From assembly GCA_949295905.1 (NCBI GenBank), contig CASFNA010000007.1, positions 1-64,000 of the forward strand: DNA of 64,000 nt, in the 5' to 3' direction. Position 1 is the first letter of the stretch. The number at the start of each line of letters is the position of its first letter. The position numbers and the translations under genes were made by a program. Shown piece after piece: positions 53,268 to 61,231 of the stretch. The stretch comes from an uncultured Prevotellaceae bacterium (lineage in GTDB: Bacteria; Bacteroidota; Bacteroidia; Bacteroidales; Bacteroidaceae). Below the pieces are notes generated by a model, which had not been told where the DNA came from, did not search any database, and saw only the letters and a list, made by a program, of their open reading frames with translations.

Positions 53268-54115
53268 TATCCGTGTATTTTATGGGTGCCTATATATCTT
53301 GTTGTTTGCAGGTCTTGGTCGTCATAGATGGGGCTCTTTCCCGTGTCTAAAACGGTCATGCGGCGCATCTCCTCGTCGTCAAGCGTGAAGTCGAAGATGT
53401 CAAGGTTCTCGGCCATGCGCGCCTTGCTTATGCTCTTGGGGATAACCACCACGCCACGCTGGTTGAGCCAACGGAGCATCACCTGCGCCGTGGTCTTGCC
53501 GTGGCGGCCGGCAATGGCCTTGACGGTAGGGTTGTTGAAGATGTCGCGCCTGCCCTCGGCGAAGGGTGCCCATGCCTCGTGCTGTATGCCCTCCTGCCGC
53601 ATGAAGGCGTTGGCCTCGCGCTGTTGGAAGAGCGGGTTGGTCTCTATTTGGTTGACCATCGGCTTCACCTCGTTGTGCAGGAAGAGGTCTTGCAGGCGTT
53701 CGCTTGAGAAGCTCGTAACGCCTATCGCCCTGATGCACCCCTCCTTGTACAGCCTCTCCACGGCGCGCCACGCGGCGTAGTAGTTGCCGTAAGGCTTGTG
53801 CAGCAGGTACAGGTCGAGGTAATCGAGACCGAGGTTCTTCATCGACAGGTCGAAGGCGCGCAGCGCGTCGTCATACTCATAGTCCTGCACCCACAGCTTT
53901 GTGGTGACAAACACCTGCTCGCGCTTCAGTCCGCTGCGGCGCAGGGCGTCGCCCACCTGCCGCTCGTTGAAATACGACGAAGCGGTGTCGAGCATGCGGT
54001 AGCCCACCTCCAATGCGTCGCTTACGCTACGCTCGGTGTCCTCCACGGGTATTTGGTACACCCCGAAGCCCACCGCCGGCATCATAACGCCGTTGTTAAG
54101 TCTTACTTCTTTCAT
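53267..54115 (-). CDS. Aldo/keto reductase
   Basis: A 282-residue paralogue of the next gene. Tetrad residues: Asp and Tyr in MLDTASSYFNERQVG, Lys in FVTTKLWVQDYE, His in LDLYLLHKPYGNYYA; cofactor site IPKSISKARMAENL. It has a -7 box at 54141-54148 and shares the control region with the divergent AraC gene, which probably regulates both reductases. Confidence 0.92.
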   Translation of the reverse strand: MKEVRLNNGVMMPAVGFGVYQIPVEDTERSVSDALEVGYRMLDTASSYFNERQVGDALRRSGLKREQVFVTTKLWVQDYEYDDALRAFDLSMKNLGLDYLDLYLLHKPYGNYYAAWRAVERLYKEGCIRAIGVTSFSSERLQDLFLHNEVKPMVNQIETNPLFQQREANAFMRQEGIQHEAWAPFAEGRRDIFNNPTVKAIAGRHGKTTAQVMLRWLNQRGVVVIPKSISKARMAENLDIFDFTLDDEEMRRMTVLDTGKSPIYDDQDLQTTRYIGTHKIHG

Positions 54116-54140
54116 ATTGCATGTCCTTTGGTTTCGTTTG

Positions 54141-54223
54141 CAAAGATACGCCTTGGAGCGGCAAAAGATGTTATGAAATTCGTGGAGACATTTTCACTTT
54201 TCGTGGATTTTTCACTATTTTTG
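54141..54223. promoter_or_regulatory. Divergent promoters with AraC-type direct-repeat operator candidate
   Basis: Minus-strand TATCTTTG (54141-54148) serves the reductases and plus-strand TATTTTTG (54216-54223) serves the AraC gene. Between them TTCGTGGA occurs at 54179-54186 and again at 54200-54207, exactly 21 nt apart, each followed by TTTTCAC or TTTTTCAC. Direct repeats two helical turns apart are typical of AraC-family sites. Confidence 0.6.
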
Positions 54224-54267
54224 CACACGTTCTATGGCCGATGGAATGGCTGACGACAAGCAGCCGC

Positions 54268-54380
54268 ACAGCCGTTGACGGCAAAACGGCCGAAGAAAGA
54301 CGGTCTTCAGCCGTGCCAAAGACCGTCTTTAGCACGGTCAAAGACGGCATTTGGCGGCCTCATTGGCGGTCTTTTGCAAA
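54268..54380. repeat. GACGGCCTTTT-family palindromic mosaic, copy R7
   Basis: Includes AAAGACGGTC (54297-54306) and GACCGTCTTT (54321-54330) as perfect complements, then GTCAAAGACGGCATTTGG and GGCGGTCTTTTGC. It lies between the -7 box at 54216 and the AraC start at 54466, so it should be in the AraC leader RNA. Confidence 0.8.
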
Positions 54381-54465
54381 ACGAATTGCAACATACTGAT
54401 TGTCAATAAGTTATATTACACCCGACAAAGCACGGCAAACGGGCATTTATTTCAACCGAAAAAGC

Positions 54466-55320
54466 ATGGAAGACAAGCAGAACGCATTTTACAAAAAAGG
54501 AGAAGACGCCACTACGGGGATTGTATTCGCCGACAGGGTTACGGGCTTCGGCCTCGCCGATGCGCCGGGGCGCGTGTTGCACATACTGTGCCTCGGCGGC
54601 GGCATGAGCTTCATGCTGCACGACGTGAGATATAACATCGCCGCGAGAGACTACGTTATCCTGCCCGACGCCGCACTCGCCACGGCCTTCACCGAGTCGC
54701 CCGACGCAGAGGCAACAGTAATGAGCCTAAGCGAGAGTTTTGTCGCCTCGCTGGCCCTGCGCAGCAATTACGGCATCATAGGACACCTATCGCTGCTGCA
54801 AAACCCAGTGATGCGCCTCACAGAGGACGACTTCCGCACATGCCGCGAGGCTATGGAGACCCTGCGGCGGCGCATGGCCGGGAGCGCGGCCCACCTGTTC
54901 CGCGACGAGATGCTGGGCCATCTGCTCATGGCCCACGTGCTCGACCTGTACGACATACACGCACGCGGCAGGCGTTGGGACGACGTGCCCGAGCGGGCGC
55001 AGAGCCTGCTGCGGCGGTTCATCGGGATGCTCTACGGCGGCGAATACATCGCCCACCGCGACCTCGCCTATTACGCCTCGCACCTCTGCGTTACGCCCCA
55101 CTACCTTTCGGAAATATGCCGCAAGGCGAGCGGCAGGCCTGCCTCCTACTGGCTCGACCGCTTCACGGTGAACGAAGTGACGCGCCTGCTGCTCGACAAG
55201 AGCGTCACCCTGGCCGACATCGCGGCACGAATGAACTTCTCATCGCTGTCCTACTTCAGCCGCTACGTGCAGAAACACACCGGCCTTTCGCCGTCAGACT
55301 ACCGCCGCAGCCACGCCTGA
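54466..55320 (+). CDS. AraC-family transcriptional regulator
   Basis: A 284-residue regulator. I use the ATG at 54466; the longer frame begins with TTG at 54400. The N-terminal half is a cupin-like sensor (RVLHILCLGGGMSFMLHDVR YNIAARDYVILPD, split here). The C-terminal 100 residues are an AraC HTH pair (DLAYYASHLCVTPHYLSEIC RKASG, split here; TLADIAARMNFSSLSYFSRY VQKHTGLSPSDYR, split here). Divergent from the aldo/keto reductases, its likely targets. Confidence 0.9.
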   Translation: MEDKQNAFYKKGEDATTGIVFADRVTGFGLADAPGRVLHILCLGGGMSFMLHDVRYNIAARDYVILPDAALATAFTESPDAEATVMSLSESFVASLALRSNYGIIGHLSLLQNPVMRLTEDDFRTCREAMETLRRRMAGSAAHLFRDEMLGHLLMAHVLDLYDIHARGRRWDDVPERAQSLLRRFIGMLYGGEYIAHRDLAYYASHLCVTPHYLSEICRKASGRPASYWLDRFTVNEVTRLLLDKSVTLADIAARMNFSSLSYFSRYVQKHTGLSPSDYRRSHA

Positions 55321-55420
55321 CGGGCGGCGGAAGGCCGCCAACAGAGTGTGAAAAAACGGAAAAATGACACGCCAAAGCAAAAAAGATGCTATTTTATTCG
55401 TGAAATAACGGGAAATAAGA

Positions 55421-55428
55421 TAATTTTG
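55421..55428 (+). promoter_or_regulatory. -7 box of tRNA-Ser
   Basis: TAATTTTG at 55421-55428, 35 nt before the tRNA; a TTC instead of TTG lies 21 nt upstream. Confidence 0.5.
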
Positions 55429-55463
55429 CAGTCCGTAAGCCAAGAGCCCGTCAATAGGCTCAA

Positions 55464-55551
55464 GGAGAGATGCTCGAGTGGCTTAAGAGGCACGCCTGGA
55501 AAGCGTGTAGCCGGCAAAACTGGCACGGGGGTTCGAATCCCCCTCTCTCCG
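55464..55551 (+). tRNA. tRNA-Ser (anticodon GGA)
   Basis: An 88 nt tRNA. The acceptor stem pairs GGAGAGA (55464-55470) with TCTCTCC (55544-55550), discriminator G. The anticodon loop CTGGAAA sits between CACGC and GCGTG stems, so the anticodon is GGA (codons UCC, UCU). A long variable arm (GTAGCCGGCAAAACTGGCAC) is typical of serine. The T arm is GGGGG-TTCGAAT-CCCCC. CCA is not encoded. Confidence 0.95.
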
Positions 55552-55680
55552 CAAGTGCAAAAGCAATACATACAGATGTCTTATGACAATGACATTCATG
55601 TATTTATGACGCATAAACGGCAACAAAAAAGCAGGCTAAGAAAGCCTGCTTTTATTGTCTAAAACATCAAACGGACAAAA

Positions 55681-55782
55681 TCAATGTGCCGTCTTGGACT
55701 CTTTCCGCAACTGGATAAAAGCCCAAATGCCTACTATCAAGGCAACGACTCCTACTGCTCCGAATAATACTAAAAGTGCCAT
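55681..55782 (-). CDS. 33-residue single-pass membrane protein
   Basis: Reading leftwards from the ATG at 55782: MALLVLFGAVGVVALIVGIW followed by AFIQLRKESKTAH and stop. It has one membrane segment and a basic cytoplasmic end. The start is preceded by AAAAGGAGG at 6 nt, by far the best ribosome site in this window and rare in Bacteroidota, which argues that it is a real gene. It begins 12 nt after the stop of the frameshifted small gene upstream. Function unknown. Confidence 0.65.
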   Translation of the reverse strand: MALLVLFGAVGVVALIVGIWAFIQLRKESKTAH

Positions 55783-55794
55783 ATAGTCCTCCTT

Positions 55795-56003
55795 TTACTT
55801 TTTTGACATTGCAATCAGGACGAGACCGGTAATAAAACTGCAAACAACAGCTACGCAGCCAATGCCTAAAAGCAATGTCGGATTAATACTTCATATTTCA
55901 TTATGCTTGCAAGAATAACTCCTCCAAAGACAAGTTTTGATATGTCTATGAAGAACTTGCCCGTTTCTGACAATATTGTATTGTTACGTTCATCCTTTTT
56001 CAT
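55795..56003 (-). pseudogene. Small two-segment membrane protein with a 1 nt frameshift
   Basis: From the ATG at 56003 the frame reads MKKDERNNTILSETGKFFID, then ISKLVFGGVILASIMKYE, and then runs into a stop. Shifting one base restores SINPTLLLGIGCVAVVCSFI then TGLVLIAMSKK and a TAA at 55795. The joined protein resembles DUF6722-type small membrane proteins of Bacteroidales as I recall them. It may be a mutation, a sequencing error or, less likely, programmed frameshifting. Confidence 0.6.
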
Positions 56004-56007
56004 ACTG

Positions 56008-56038
56008 CAAAGATAGGTTGAAAATCTTATAGATGCAA
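56008..56038 (-). promoter_or_regulatory. Promoter abutting the small membrane gene
   Basis: Minus strand: TTG (56036-56038), 20 nt, TATCTTTG (56008-56015), only 4 nt before the ATG. Transcription would start at or within the start codon, so the mRNA should be leaderless or nearly so. Confidence 0.65.
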
Positions 56039-56194
56039 AGATTTTAAATATTTCTAATCCGTGTTTCGTTTAATTATTACGTATTTTGCGGTAATAATTC
56101 TGCATTGTTTGTCAATCCGCCTGTGACTGTTTCATCCTTTGACAACAGAATAATAAAAAATCTAAATTCTTATATCCGCAAAAGAAACTTTTAT

Positions 56195-56202
56195 TACCTT
56201 TG
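56195..56202 (+). promoter_or_regulatory. -7 box of the exbB operon
   Basis: TACCTTTG at 56195-56202, about 50 nt before the exbB ATG; no TTG at -33. Confidence 0.5.
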
Positions 56203-56254
56203 CAATGTTAAACTCTAACTGAACAGCAAAAATAATGTTTTTAATCCTTTAGAT

Positions 56255-57115
56255 ATGGACAATCTGATTGCAAAGATTGCGATAATCACACTCCTTGTTT
56301 TTTCCCAATGCCATTACGCCAGCGCCCAAAATGGCGGACAGCAAAAGCCCGTGGCCGCGTCGGTGGCTGACAGCGCAATGACGGCCGAGGCCGACTCGGC
56401 GGCAAGCGGACTGGCTGGCGACACGCTGGGGCTGGACTACGCCGAAGCTCCTGACTCGGTAATGGTTCCAGTCGAGACGGTAGGCTTCCACAAGATGCTG
56501 AAGACCAAATACATCGAGGGCAGCGCGGGCTTCATGTCTTTCGTTGCTTTGGCGCTGGTGCTCGGCCTGGCTTTCTGCATAGAGCGCATCATATACCTCA
56601 CCCTTTCGGAAATAAACGCCAAGCGGCTGATGGCCGACCTTGAGACGCAAATAATGCAGGGCGACGTCGAGGGGGCGAAAACGGTGTGCCGCGAAACGCG
56701 CGGCCCGGTGGCATCTATCTGCTACCAGGGGCTTACGCGCATAGACGAGTCGATGGAAGACATCGAGCGCAGCATAACGTCTTACGGCGCGGTGCAGGCC
56801 GCCAACCTTGAGAAGGGCTGCTCATGGATAACGCTGTTCATCGCCATGGCACCGTCGCTGGGTTTCCTCGGCACGGTAATAGGCATGGTTATGGCCTTCG
56901 AGCAAATTCAGCAAGCTGGCGACATAAGTCCTACAATCGTGGCCGCCGGCATGAAGGTGGCCCTCATAACAACCATCTTCGGACTGATTGCCGCGCTCAT
57001 TCTTCAGGTGTTCTACAACTACATCCTGTCCAAAATAGAGCACATTACGAGCCAGATGGAGGAGTCGGCCATCACGCTTCTTGACATAATAATGAAATAC
57101 AAGCTGACACGATGA
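56255..57115 (+). CDS. exbB: ExbB/TolQ/MotA-family proton channel protein
   Basis: A 286-residue protein: a signal-like N-terminus (IAIITLLVFSQCHYASA), a low-complexity linker to about 80, then the MotA_TolQ_ExbB core. Membrane segments: FMSFVALALVLGLAFCIERI; WITLFIAMAPSLGFLGTVIG; VALITTIFGLIAALILQVFY. The GTVIGMVMAFEQIQQAGDIS block is diagnostic. With ExbD it converts proton flow to work on TonB or a similar partner. It overlaps the next gene by 4 nt. Confidence 0.9.
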   Translation: MDNLIAKIAIITLLVFSQCHYASAQNGGQQKPVAASVADSAMTAEADSAASGLAGDTLGLDYAEAPDSVMVPVETVGFHKMLKTKYIEGSAGFMSFVALALVLGLAFCIERIIYLTLSEINAKRLMADLETQIMQGDVEGAKTVCRETRGPVASICYQGLTRIDESMEDIERSITSYGAVQAANLEKGCSWITLFIAMAPSLGFLGTVIGMVMAFEQIQQAGDISPTIVAAGMKVALITTIFGLIAALILQVFYNYILSKIEHITSQMEESAITLLDIIMKYKLTR

Positions 57116-57636
57116 TGAAGACACGGCATAACGTACTAAGCGGACTGACGGCCGAACAGGTGTCTACGCGCGTACTTTACGTGCTCGTCGCGCTGACGGT
57201 TGTTGTCTTCGTGGCGTTCTTCCTGATAGGTTACGACGTGCCATTCGAGGACAACCCAGAGTTCAACGCGCCCCGGCTGACCGACTTTGTGCTCGTGTTC
57301 ATCTACGTGCTCGTACTCCTTGCCGCCATACTCGCCGTAACAGCCATAGCAATAAGCCTCAAGGCGAGGGACAAGGCGCAGGGAAAGGCCAACAACATAC
57401 CGTCGGCAAAGATTGCATGGGGCACGGCTGGGCTGCTCATAGCAAGCCTTTTGGCAACGTTTCTGCTCGGTTCGGCAGAGCCTGTACAGGTAAACGGCGT
57501 TGCATATACCGACGTGTTCTGGCTGAAAGCTACCGACATGTTCATCAATACGTCGCTGGTGCTGCTCCTGGTAGCAGTCTGCGGCGTTGCATTCGGCCTT
57601 TCGGGATATTGCAGGAAGATGGGAATTAGAAAATGA
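57112..57636 (+). CDS. Four-segment membrane protein within the exbB-exbD operon
   Basis: A 174-residue protein with four membrane segments (VLYVLVALTVVVFVAFFLIG; FVLVFIYVLVLLAAILAVTA; WGTAGLLIASLLATFLLGS; LVLLLVAVCGVAFGLSGYC). It overlaps exbB and exbD by 4 nt on either side, so it is surely made with them. I recognise no named family. It could be an extra energiser subunit. Confidence 0.65.
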   Translation: MMKTRHNVLSGLTAEQVSTRVLYVLVALTVVVFVAFFLIGYDVPFEDNPEFNAPRLTDFVLVFIYVLVLLAAILAVTAIAISLKARDKAQGKANNIPSAKIAWGTAGLLIASLLATFLLGSAEPVQVNGVAYTDVFWLKATDMFINTSLVLLLVAVCGVAFGLSGYCRKMGIRK

Positions 57637-58169
57637 TTTTGCATCGCGACAGGCGCACAGTGCCGCAACTCAACACCACGTCAACGGCCGACATATCGTT
57701 CATTTTGCTGGTGTTCTTCCTTATCATGACGTCCATGGACGCTGACAAGGGACTGCAACGCATGCTTCCGCCGATGGCGGACGAGACGCAGCAGGAGGCT
57801 GCCGACGTAGAGCGCGGCAACGTCTTGTCGCTCACTATCACGGAAGACAACCGCCTGATGGCCGACGGCAAGCCGATTGACAAGGATGATATACGCCGCC
57901 GTGTAATGTCGTTCGTAAGCCACGCGACCGACAGGCGCAACCATGTCATTGCCTTGGATATTGACCGGAAGGCGTCATACGAAACGTATTTCACAGTGCA
58001 AAACGAAATCGTAGCGGCCTACAACGAATTGCGGAACGGCTATGCAATAAAACGATACGGCCATGCCTACGCCGCATGCACGCCTGAACAACGTGCCGCC
58101 GTAAGAGCTTATTATCCGCAACGCATCACCGAAACGCCTGCCACAACGGAGGAAGGAGGTGGCAGATGA
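57633..58169 (+). CDS. exbD: ExbD/TolR-family biopolymer transport protein
   Basis: A 178-residue protein: the N-terminal membrane segment ADISFILLVFFLIMTSMD carries the functional Asp at its start, preceded by VPQLNTTSTA. A periplasmic domain follows (DNRLMADGKPIDKDDIRRRV; YFTVQNEIVAAYNELR). First of two ExbD proteins in the operon. Confidence 0.88.
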   Translation: MILHRDRRTVPQLNTTSTADISFILLVFFLIMTSMDADKGLQRMLPPMADETQQEAADVERGNVLSLTITEDNRLMADGKPIDKDDIRRRVMSFVSHATDRRNHVIALDIDRKASYETYFTVQNEIVAAYNELRNGYAIKRYGHAYAACTPEQRAAVRAYYPQRITETPATTEEGGGR

Positions 58170-58633
58170 GCTTCTTCCGCCGCCAAAGGCGCGAGGTGCC
58201 GATGCTTAACACGGCTGCCCTGCCCGACCTGATTTTCACCGTCCTCTTCTTCTTCATCACCGTAACGCACATGAGGGAAGTGACATTGAAAGTGAAATAC
58301 CGAGTGCCTGAAGGTACGGAGCTTACCCGCCTTGTCAAGAAGTCTGCCGTTACATATATTTATATAGGCCGCCCTGCCGACGACATGCGCCGCTCCGTGG
58401 GCGAAGGCACGCGCATACAGCTGAACGACAAGTATGCCGACGTTGACGACGTGACCGACTATGTGGCGGAGGAACGCCGCCACATGTCGCCGGAAGACGC
58501 CAAGGCGATGAGCGTCTCAATAAAAGCCGACCGCGAAACGGAGATGGGAATAATGTCGGATGTGCGCCAGGCACTGCGCCGCGCAGGAGCGTTAAGGGTT
58601 AATTATTCAGCCACACAAAAGGGCGGAAAATAA
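58166..58633 (+). CDS. exbD: ExbD/TolR-family biopolymer transport protein, second copy
   Basis: A 155-residue paralogue; the membrane segment is VPMLNTAALPDLIFTVLFFF ITV (split here) with the Asp conserved. The periplasmic part (YIYIGRPADDMRRSVGEGTR; SIKADRETEMGIMSDVRQAL) ends the operon. It overlaps the first exbD by 4 nt. TonB itself is not in the window. Confidence 0.88.
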   Translation: MSFFRRQRREVPMLNTAALPDLIFTVLFFFITVTHMREVTLKVKYRVPEGTELTRLVKKSAVTYIYIGRPADDMRRSVGEGTRIQLNDKYADVDDVTDYVAEERRHMSPEDAKAMSVSIKADRETEMGIMSDVRQALRRAGALRVNYSATQKGGK

Positions 58634-58695
58634 TTCTTATTCATAAAAGAAAGTTTTAATCTATAGTATAAGATTGAAATTTTACTTACAATTCA

Positions 58696-58726
58696 TTGCA
58701 AAAACAATTATTTTATCGTATCTTTG
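58696..58726 (+). promoter_or_regulatory. Promoter of the Lrp-type regulator
   Basis: TTG (58696-58698), 20 nt, TATCTTTG (58719-58726), giving a leader of about 80 nt. Confidence 0.75.
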
Positions 58727-58812
58727 TGCCGTACAACAAGCAATATGTATTTGGCGTAAAGCCATTTAACAGTCAGTTCTAATTTAACATCAAAGTAAAA
58801 AATACATTACAA

Positions 58813-59307
58813 ATGGCACATCACAATTTAGATTCATTAGACAAGAAAATCCTTAAGCTGATAGCCGAAGACGCAAGGATACCGTTCTTGGAGGTGGCTC
58901 GTTCATGCAATGTAAGCGGTGCAGCCATCCATCAACGCATACAGAAGTTGAACAACATGGGCGTGTTGAAAGGGTCGAAGTTCATCATCGACCCTGAGAA
59001 AATAGGCTATGAGACCTGCGCTTATATGGGACTTAACTTGAAAAATCCCGAGAAATTCGACGAGGTCGTTGACGAATTGAGGAAGATTCCTGAAGTAGTT
59101 GAGTGTCATTACACCACCGGCGACTATGACATGTTCATCAAAATCTACGCCGTAAACAACCATCATCTGCTCAACATCATCCACGACCGCCTGCAGCCTC
59201 TTGGCCTCTCACGCAGCGAAACCATCATTTCGTTCAACTCGGCGTTCAGCCGCCAGCTGCCGATTGTTGACATGCCGGTAGACGATACGGACGTTGCGGC
59301 AGAGTGA
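58813..59307 (+). CDS. Lrp/AsnC-family transcriptional regulator
   Basis: A 164-residue protein: the N-terminal HTH (DSLDKKILKLIAEDARIPFL EVARSCNVSGAAIHQRIQKL, split here) and C-terminal RAM ligand domain (CAYMGLNLKNPEKFDEVVDE; VVECHYTTGDYDMFIKIYAV). It probably senses an amino acid and controls amino-acid metabolism; the targets are unknown. Confidence 0.9.
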   Translation: MAHHNLDSLDKKILKLIAEDARIPFLEVARSCNVSGAAIHQRIQKLNNMGVLKGSKFIIDPEKIGYETCAYMGLNLKNPEKFDEVVDELRKIPEVVECHYTTGDYDMFIKIYAVNNHHLLNIIHDRLQPLGLSRSETIISFNSAFSRQLPIVDMPVDDTDVAAE

Positions 59308-59337
59308 AGCATCATTATCTGACAAATCATAAAACCT

Positions 59338-60516
59338 GTGATACATAAGTCTTTATCATGCCTTGTGCTTGTATTCGCTACCATTGCGATGCAAGCACAA
59401 GGCATTTATGTAATTGACGGGACAATAAAGAACGTGCCGGAGGGCACGTTTGTACAGCTATTCCGTAACATAGGAGACATCCTTAAAGCTGTTGACGGCG
59501 ACACGATAACCGATAACAGATTCAGGTTCAGCGGTGAAACAACGGGCAACGGAGTGGAGCCGATGACGCTGTTTGCCATGAAGGGTGACACCGTAAGCAT
59601 GATTCTTGACGTTTATGTACGTCCCGGAAGCCATATAAACATATCAGGCGACGGCATGCTCGCATACACTTGGAACGTTGAGAGCGACATTCCAGAACAG
59701 CAGACCAGGCAGAAAATCGTCATGGCGGCGCGTAAGTGGTGGGACAGGATACAGCTTATCGACATTCATGTTGACGCTCTTCGTTCAATGATGAGGAGCG
59801 GAACGTTGGTTGATAAAGACAAAGCCGCCGTAAAGGCAGAGCTTGACAGTCTCAATAAAGACAAGTACATGGCGGTGGACAGCGTGATAATGGCCGAGAC
59901 TGCGGTCATGGACGGAATGGATGTTGACGACGCTTGGATGGAAGAGTTGAACGGAAATGCCATCTTTGCGAAATCTTATGACAACGAAAAAGGCATGAAC
60001 GCCGTAAGGGAACTGTATGACCGGTTGCCTGACAAGTGGAAGAACACGATGACGGGGAGCGAAATAGGCATAACGGTTTATCCCCCGAAGGAAATTGCAA
60101 AGGGCGAGGCTACCGCCGACGGGGACTTGTTTGGCATCGACGGAGGTGTTCATCACTTGGCTGACTTCAAAGGAAAATACATTTTGTTAGACTTCTGGAG
60201 CATCGGTTGCGGCCCTTGCTTGCAGGCCATTCCGGAGATGAAAGAGGTGGCCGAAGCCTACAAAGACTCTCTCGTTATTTTCAGCCTGTCGCTCGATACG
60301 AAGGAGATATGGAAGCAAGAGTCGCCAAAGCATGGTATGACATGGTACAACCTGAACGACCTGAAAGGGCGAAGCGGTATAGCAGCGAAGTATGGCGTGT
60401 GGGGCATTCCCCATTATGTGCTGGTTTCTCCGCAAGGAACCATGACCGCGCAGTGGAGCGGTTACAGCAAAGGAAACCTCAAGGAAAATGTGAAGAAACA
60501 TCTTGGTGGCAGATAG
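59338..60516 (+). CDS. Thioredoxin-like TlpA/DUF4369 periplasmic protein
   Basis: A 392-residue protein starting with GTG at 59338 and a signal peptide (IHKSLSCLVLVFATIAMQAQ). Residues about 25-140 are a DUF4369-like N-terminal domain (YVIDGTIKNVPEGTFVQLFR). A C-terminal thioredoxin fold follows, with the active-site CxxC in LLDFWSIGCGPCLQAIPEM at about 290, and GVWGIPHYVLVSPQGTM (cis-Pro). Such proteins reduce disulphides in the periplasm. It follows the Lrp gene by 30 nt. Confidence 0.85.
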   Translation: MIHKSLSCLVLVFATIAMQAQGIYVIDGTIKNVPEGTFVQLFRNIGDILKAVDGDTITDNRFRFSGETTGNGVEPMTLFAMKGDTVSMILDVYVRPGSHINISGDGMLAYTWNVESDIPEQQTRQKIVMAARKWWDRIQLIDIHVDALRSMMRSGTLVDKDKAAVKAELDSLNKDKYMAVDSVIMAETAVMDGMDVDDAWMEELNGNAIFAKSYDNEKGMNAVRELYDRLPDKWKNTMTGSEIGITVYPPKEIAKGEATADGDLFGIDGGVHHLADFKGKYILLDFWSIGCGPCLQAIPEMKEVAEAYKDSLVIFSLSLDTKEIWKQESPKHGMTWYNLNDLKGRSGIAAKYGVWGIPHYVLVSPQGTMTAQWSGYSKGNLKENVKKHLGGR

Positions 60517-60555
60517 CCGGCTGCTGCCAGCCCAATCGCAATATGCTCAATACTT

Positions 60556-60585
60556 GGCAAAAGACGGCCTTTCGGACGGCGGCAG
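60556..60585. repeat. GACGGCCTTTT-family fragment, copy R8
   Basis: GGCAAAAGACGGCCTTTCGG then ACGGCGGCAGG: a partial unit. It lies between convergent TlpA-like and folA genes. Next to it CAGGCAAACGCCTG forms a small hairpin. Confidence 0.55.
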
Positions 60586-60618
60586 GCAAACGCCTGGCTG
60601 CCAGTGAGTTATCAGTAG

Positions 60619-61101
60619 TCAACTTTTTGCATAGTCAACGAAGGCGAAGCGGTAAGCGTGCTTCTCGTCGATGGCATGCTCTTCGCGCCACGTCTCGCGC
60701 CAACCGCCGTATTCCGGGAAGAAAGCGTCGGCTCCGTCGGGCGTGTCGTCAATTTCGGTAAGGCAGAGGCGGTCGGCCCGGTCGATAGCCTGCGCATAGA
60801 CATTAGCACCGCCTATTATATAAATATCTTCCTCTTCAGAGCAGTGCTTCAATGCTTCATCGAGCGAAGTGTACACATCGCAACCGGGAAAATCGTGTAC
60901 GGTGCGGCTCAATACTATGTTCCTGCGGTTGGGAAGCGCGCCCTTCGGCAGCGACTCGAACGTCCTCCGCCCCATTATTATGGTGTGTCCGGTAGTCAAA
61001 GCCTTGAAGCGTTTAAGGTCGTCTGGCAACCAGTACAACAACTTGTTATCCTTGCCTATGGCGCGGTTGCGCGCCACTGCGGCGATGATTGATATTCGCA
61101 T
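60619..61101 (-). CDS. folA: Dihydrofolate reductase
   Basis: A 160-residue enzyme reducing dihydrofolate to tetrahydrofolate. Motifs: ISIIAAVARNRAIGKDNKLL, WLPDDLKRFKALTTGHTIIM with GRRTFESLP, and EEDIYIIGGANVYAQAI. It is downstream of thyA on the same strand, a classic pairing: thyA makes dihydrofolate, folA recycles it. Confidence 0.95.
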   Translation of the reverse strand: MRISIIAAVARNRAIGKDNKLLYWLPDDLKRFKALTTGHTIIMGRRTFESLPKGALPNRRNIVLSRTVHDFPGCDVYTSLDEALKHCSEEEDIYIIGGANVYAQAIDRADRLCLTEIDDTPDGADAFFPEYGGWRETWREEHAIDEKHAYRFAFVDYAKS

Positions 61102-61127
61102 CTTTTCTCGTTTATTTTATTTCGGAT

Positions 61128-61229
61128 GATTAAGAATTAAGAGTCAAGAACCGAAGGTCAGCGTTAAGCTAATTAAGGAAACATGCTTTGTTGGTTATTT
61201 TCTTAATTCTCAACTCTTAATTCTTAATT
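61128..61229. repeat. Inverted word-repeat pair A3, thyA-folA gap
   Basis: Left arm about 61128-61150 (ATTAAGAATTAAGAGTCAAG) and right arm about 61197-61229 (TTCTTAATTCTCAACTCTTA). It fills the gap inside the probable thyA-folA operon. Confidence 0.8.
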
Positions 61230-61231
61230 CA

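Larger units (their letters stand above)
55552..56254. other. Interval with two tiny membrane-protein genes
   Basis: No long gene, but two very short minus-strand genes described separately (55681-55782 and 55795-56003). A hairpin AGCAGGCT (55631-55638) / AGCCTGCT (55644-55651) followed by TTTTA lies just right of the tRNA and may terminate it. The stretch from 56040 to 56194 holds only A/T-rich sequence and the exbB promoter. Confidence 0.6.
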
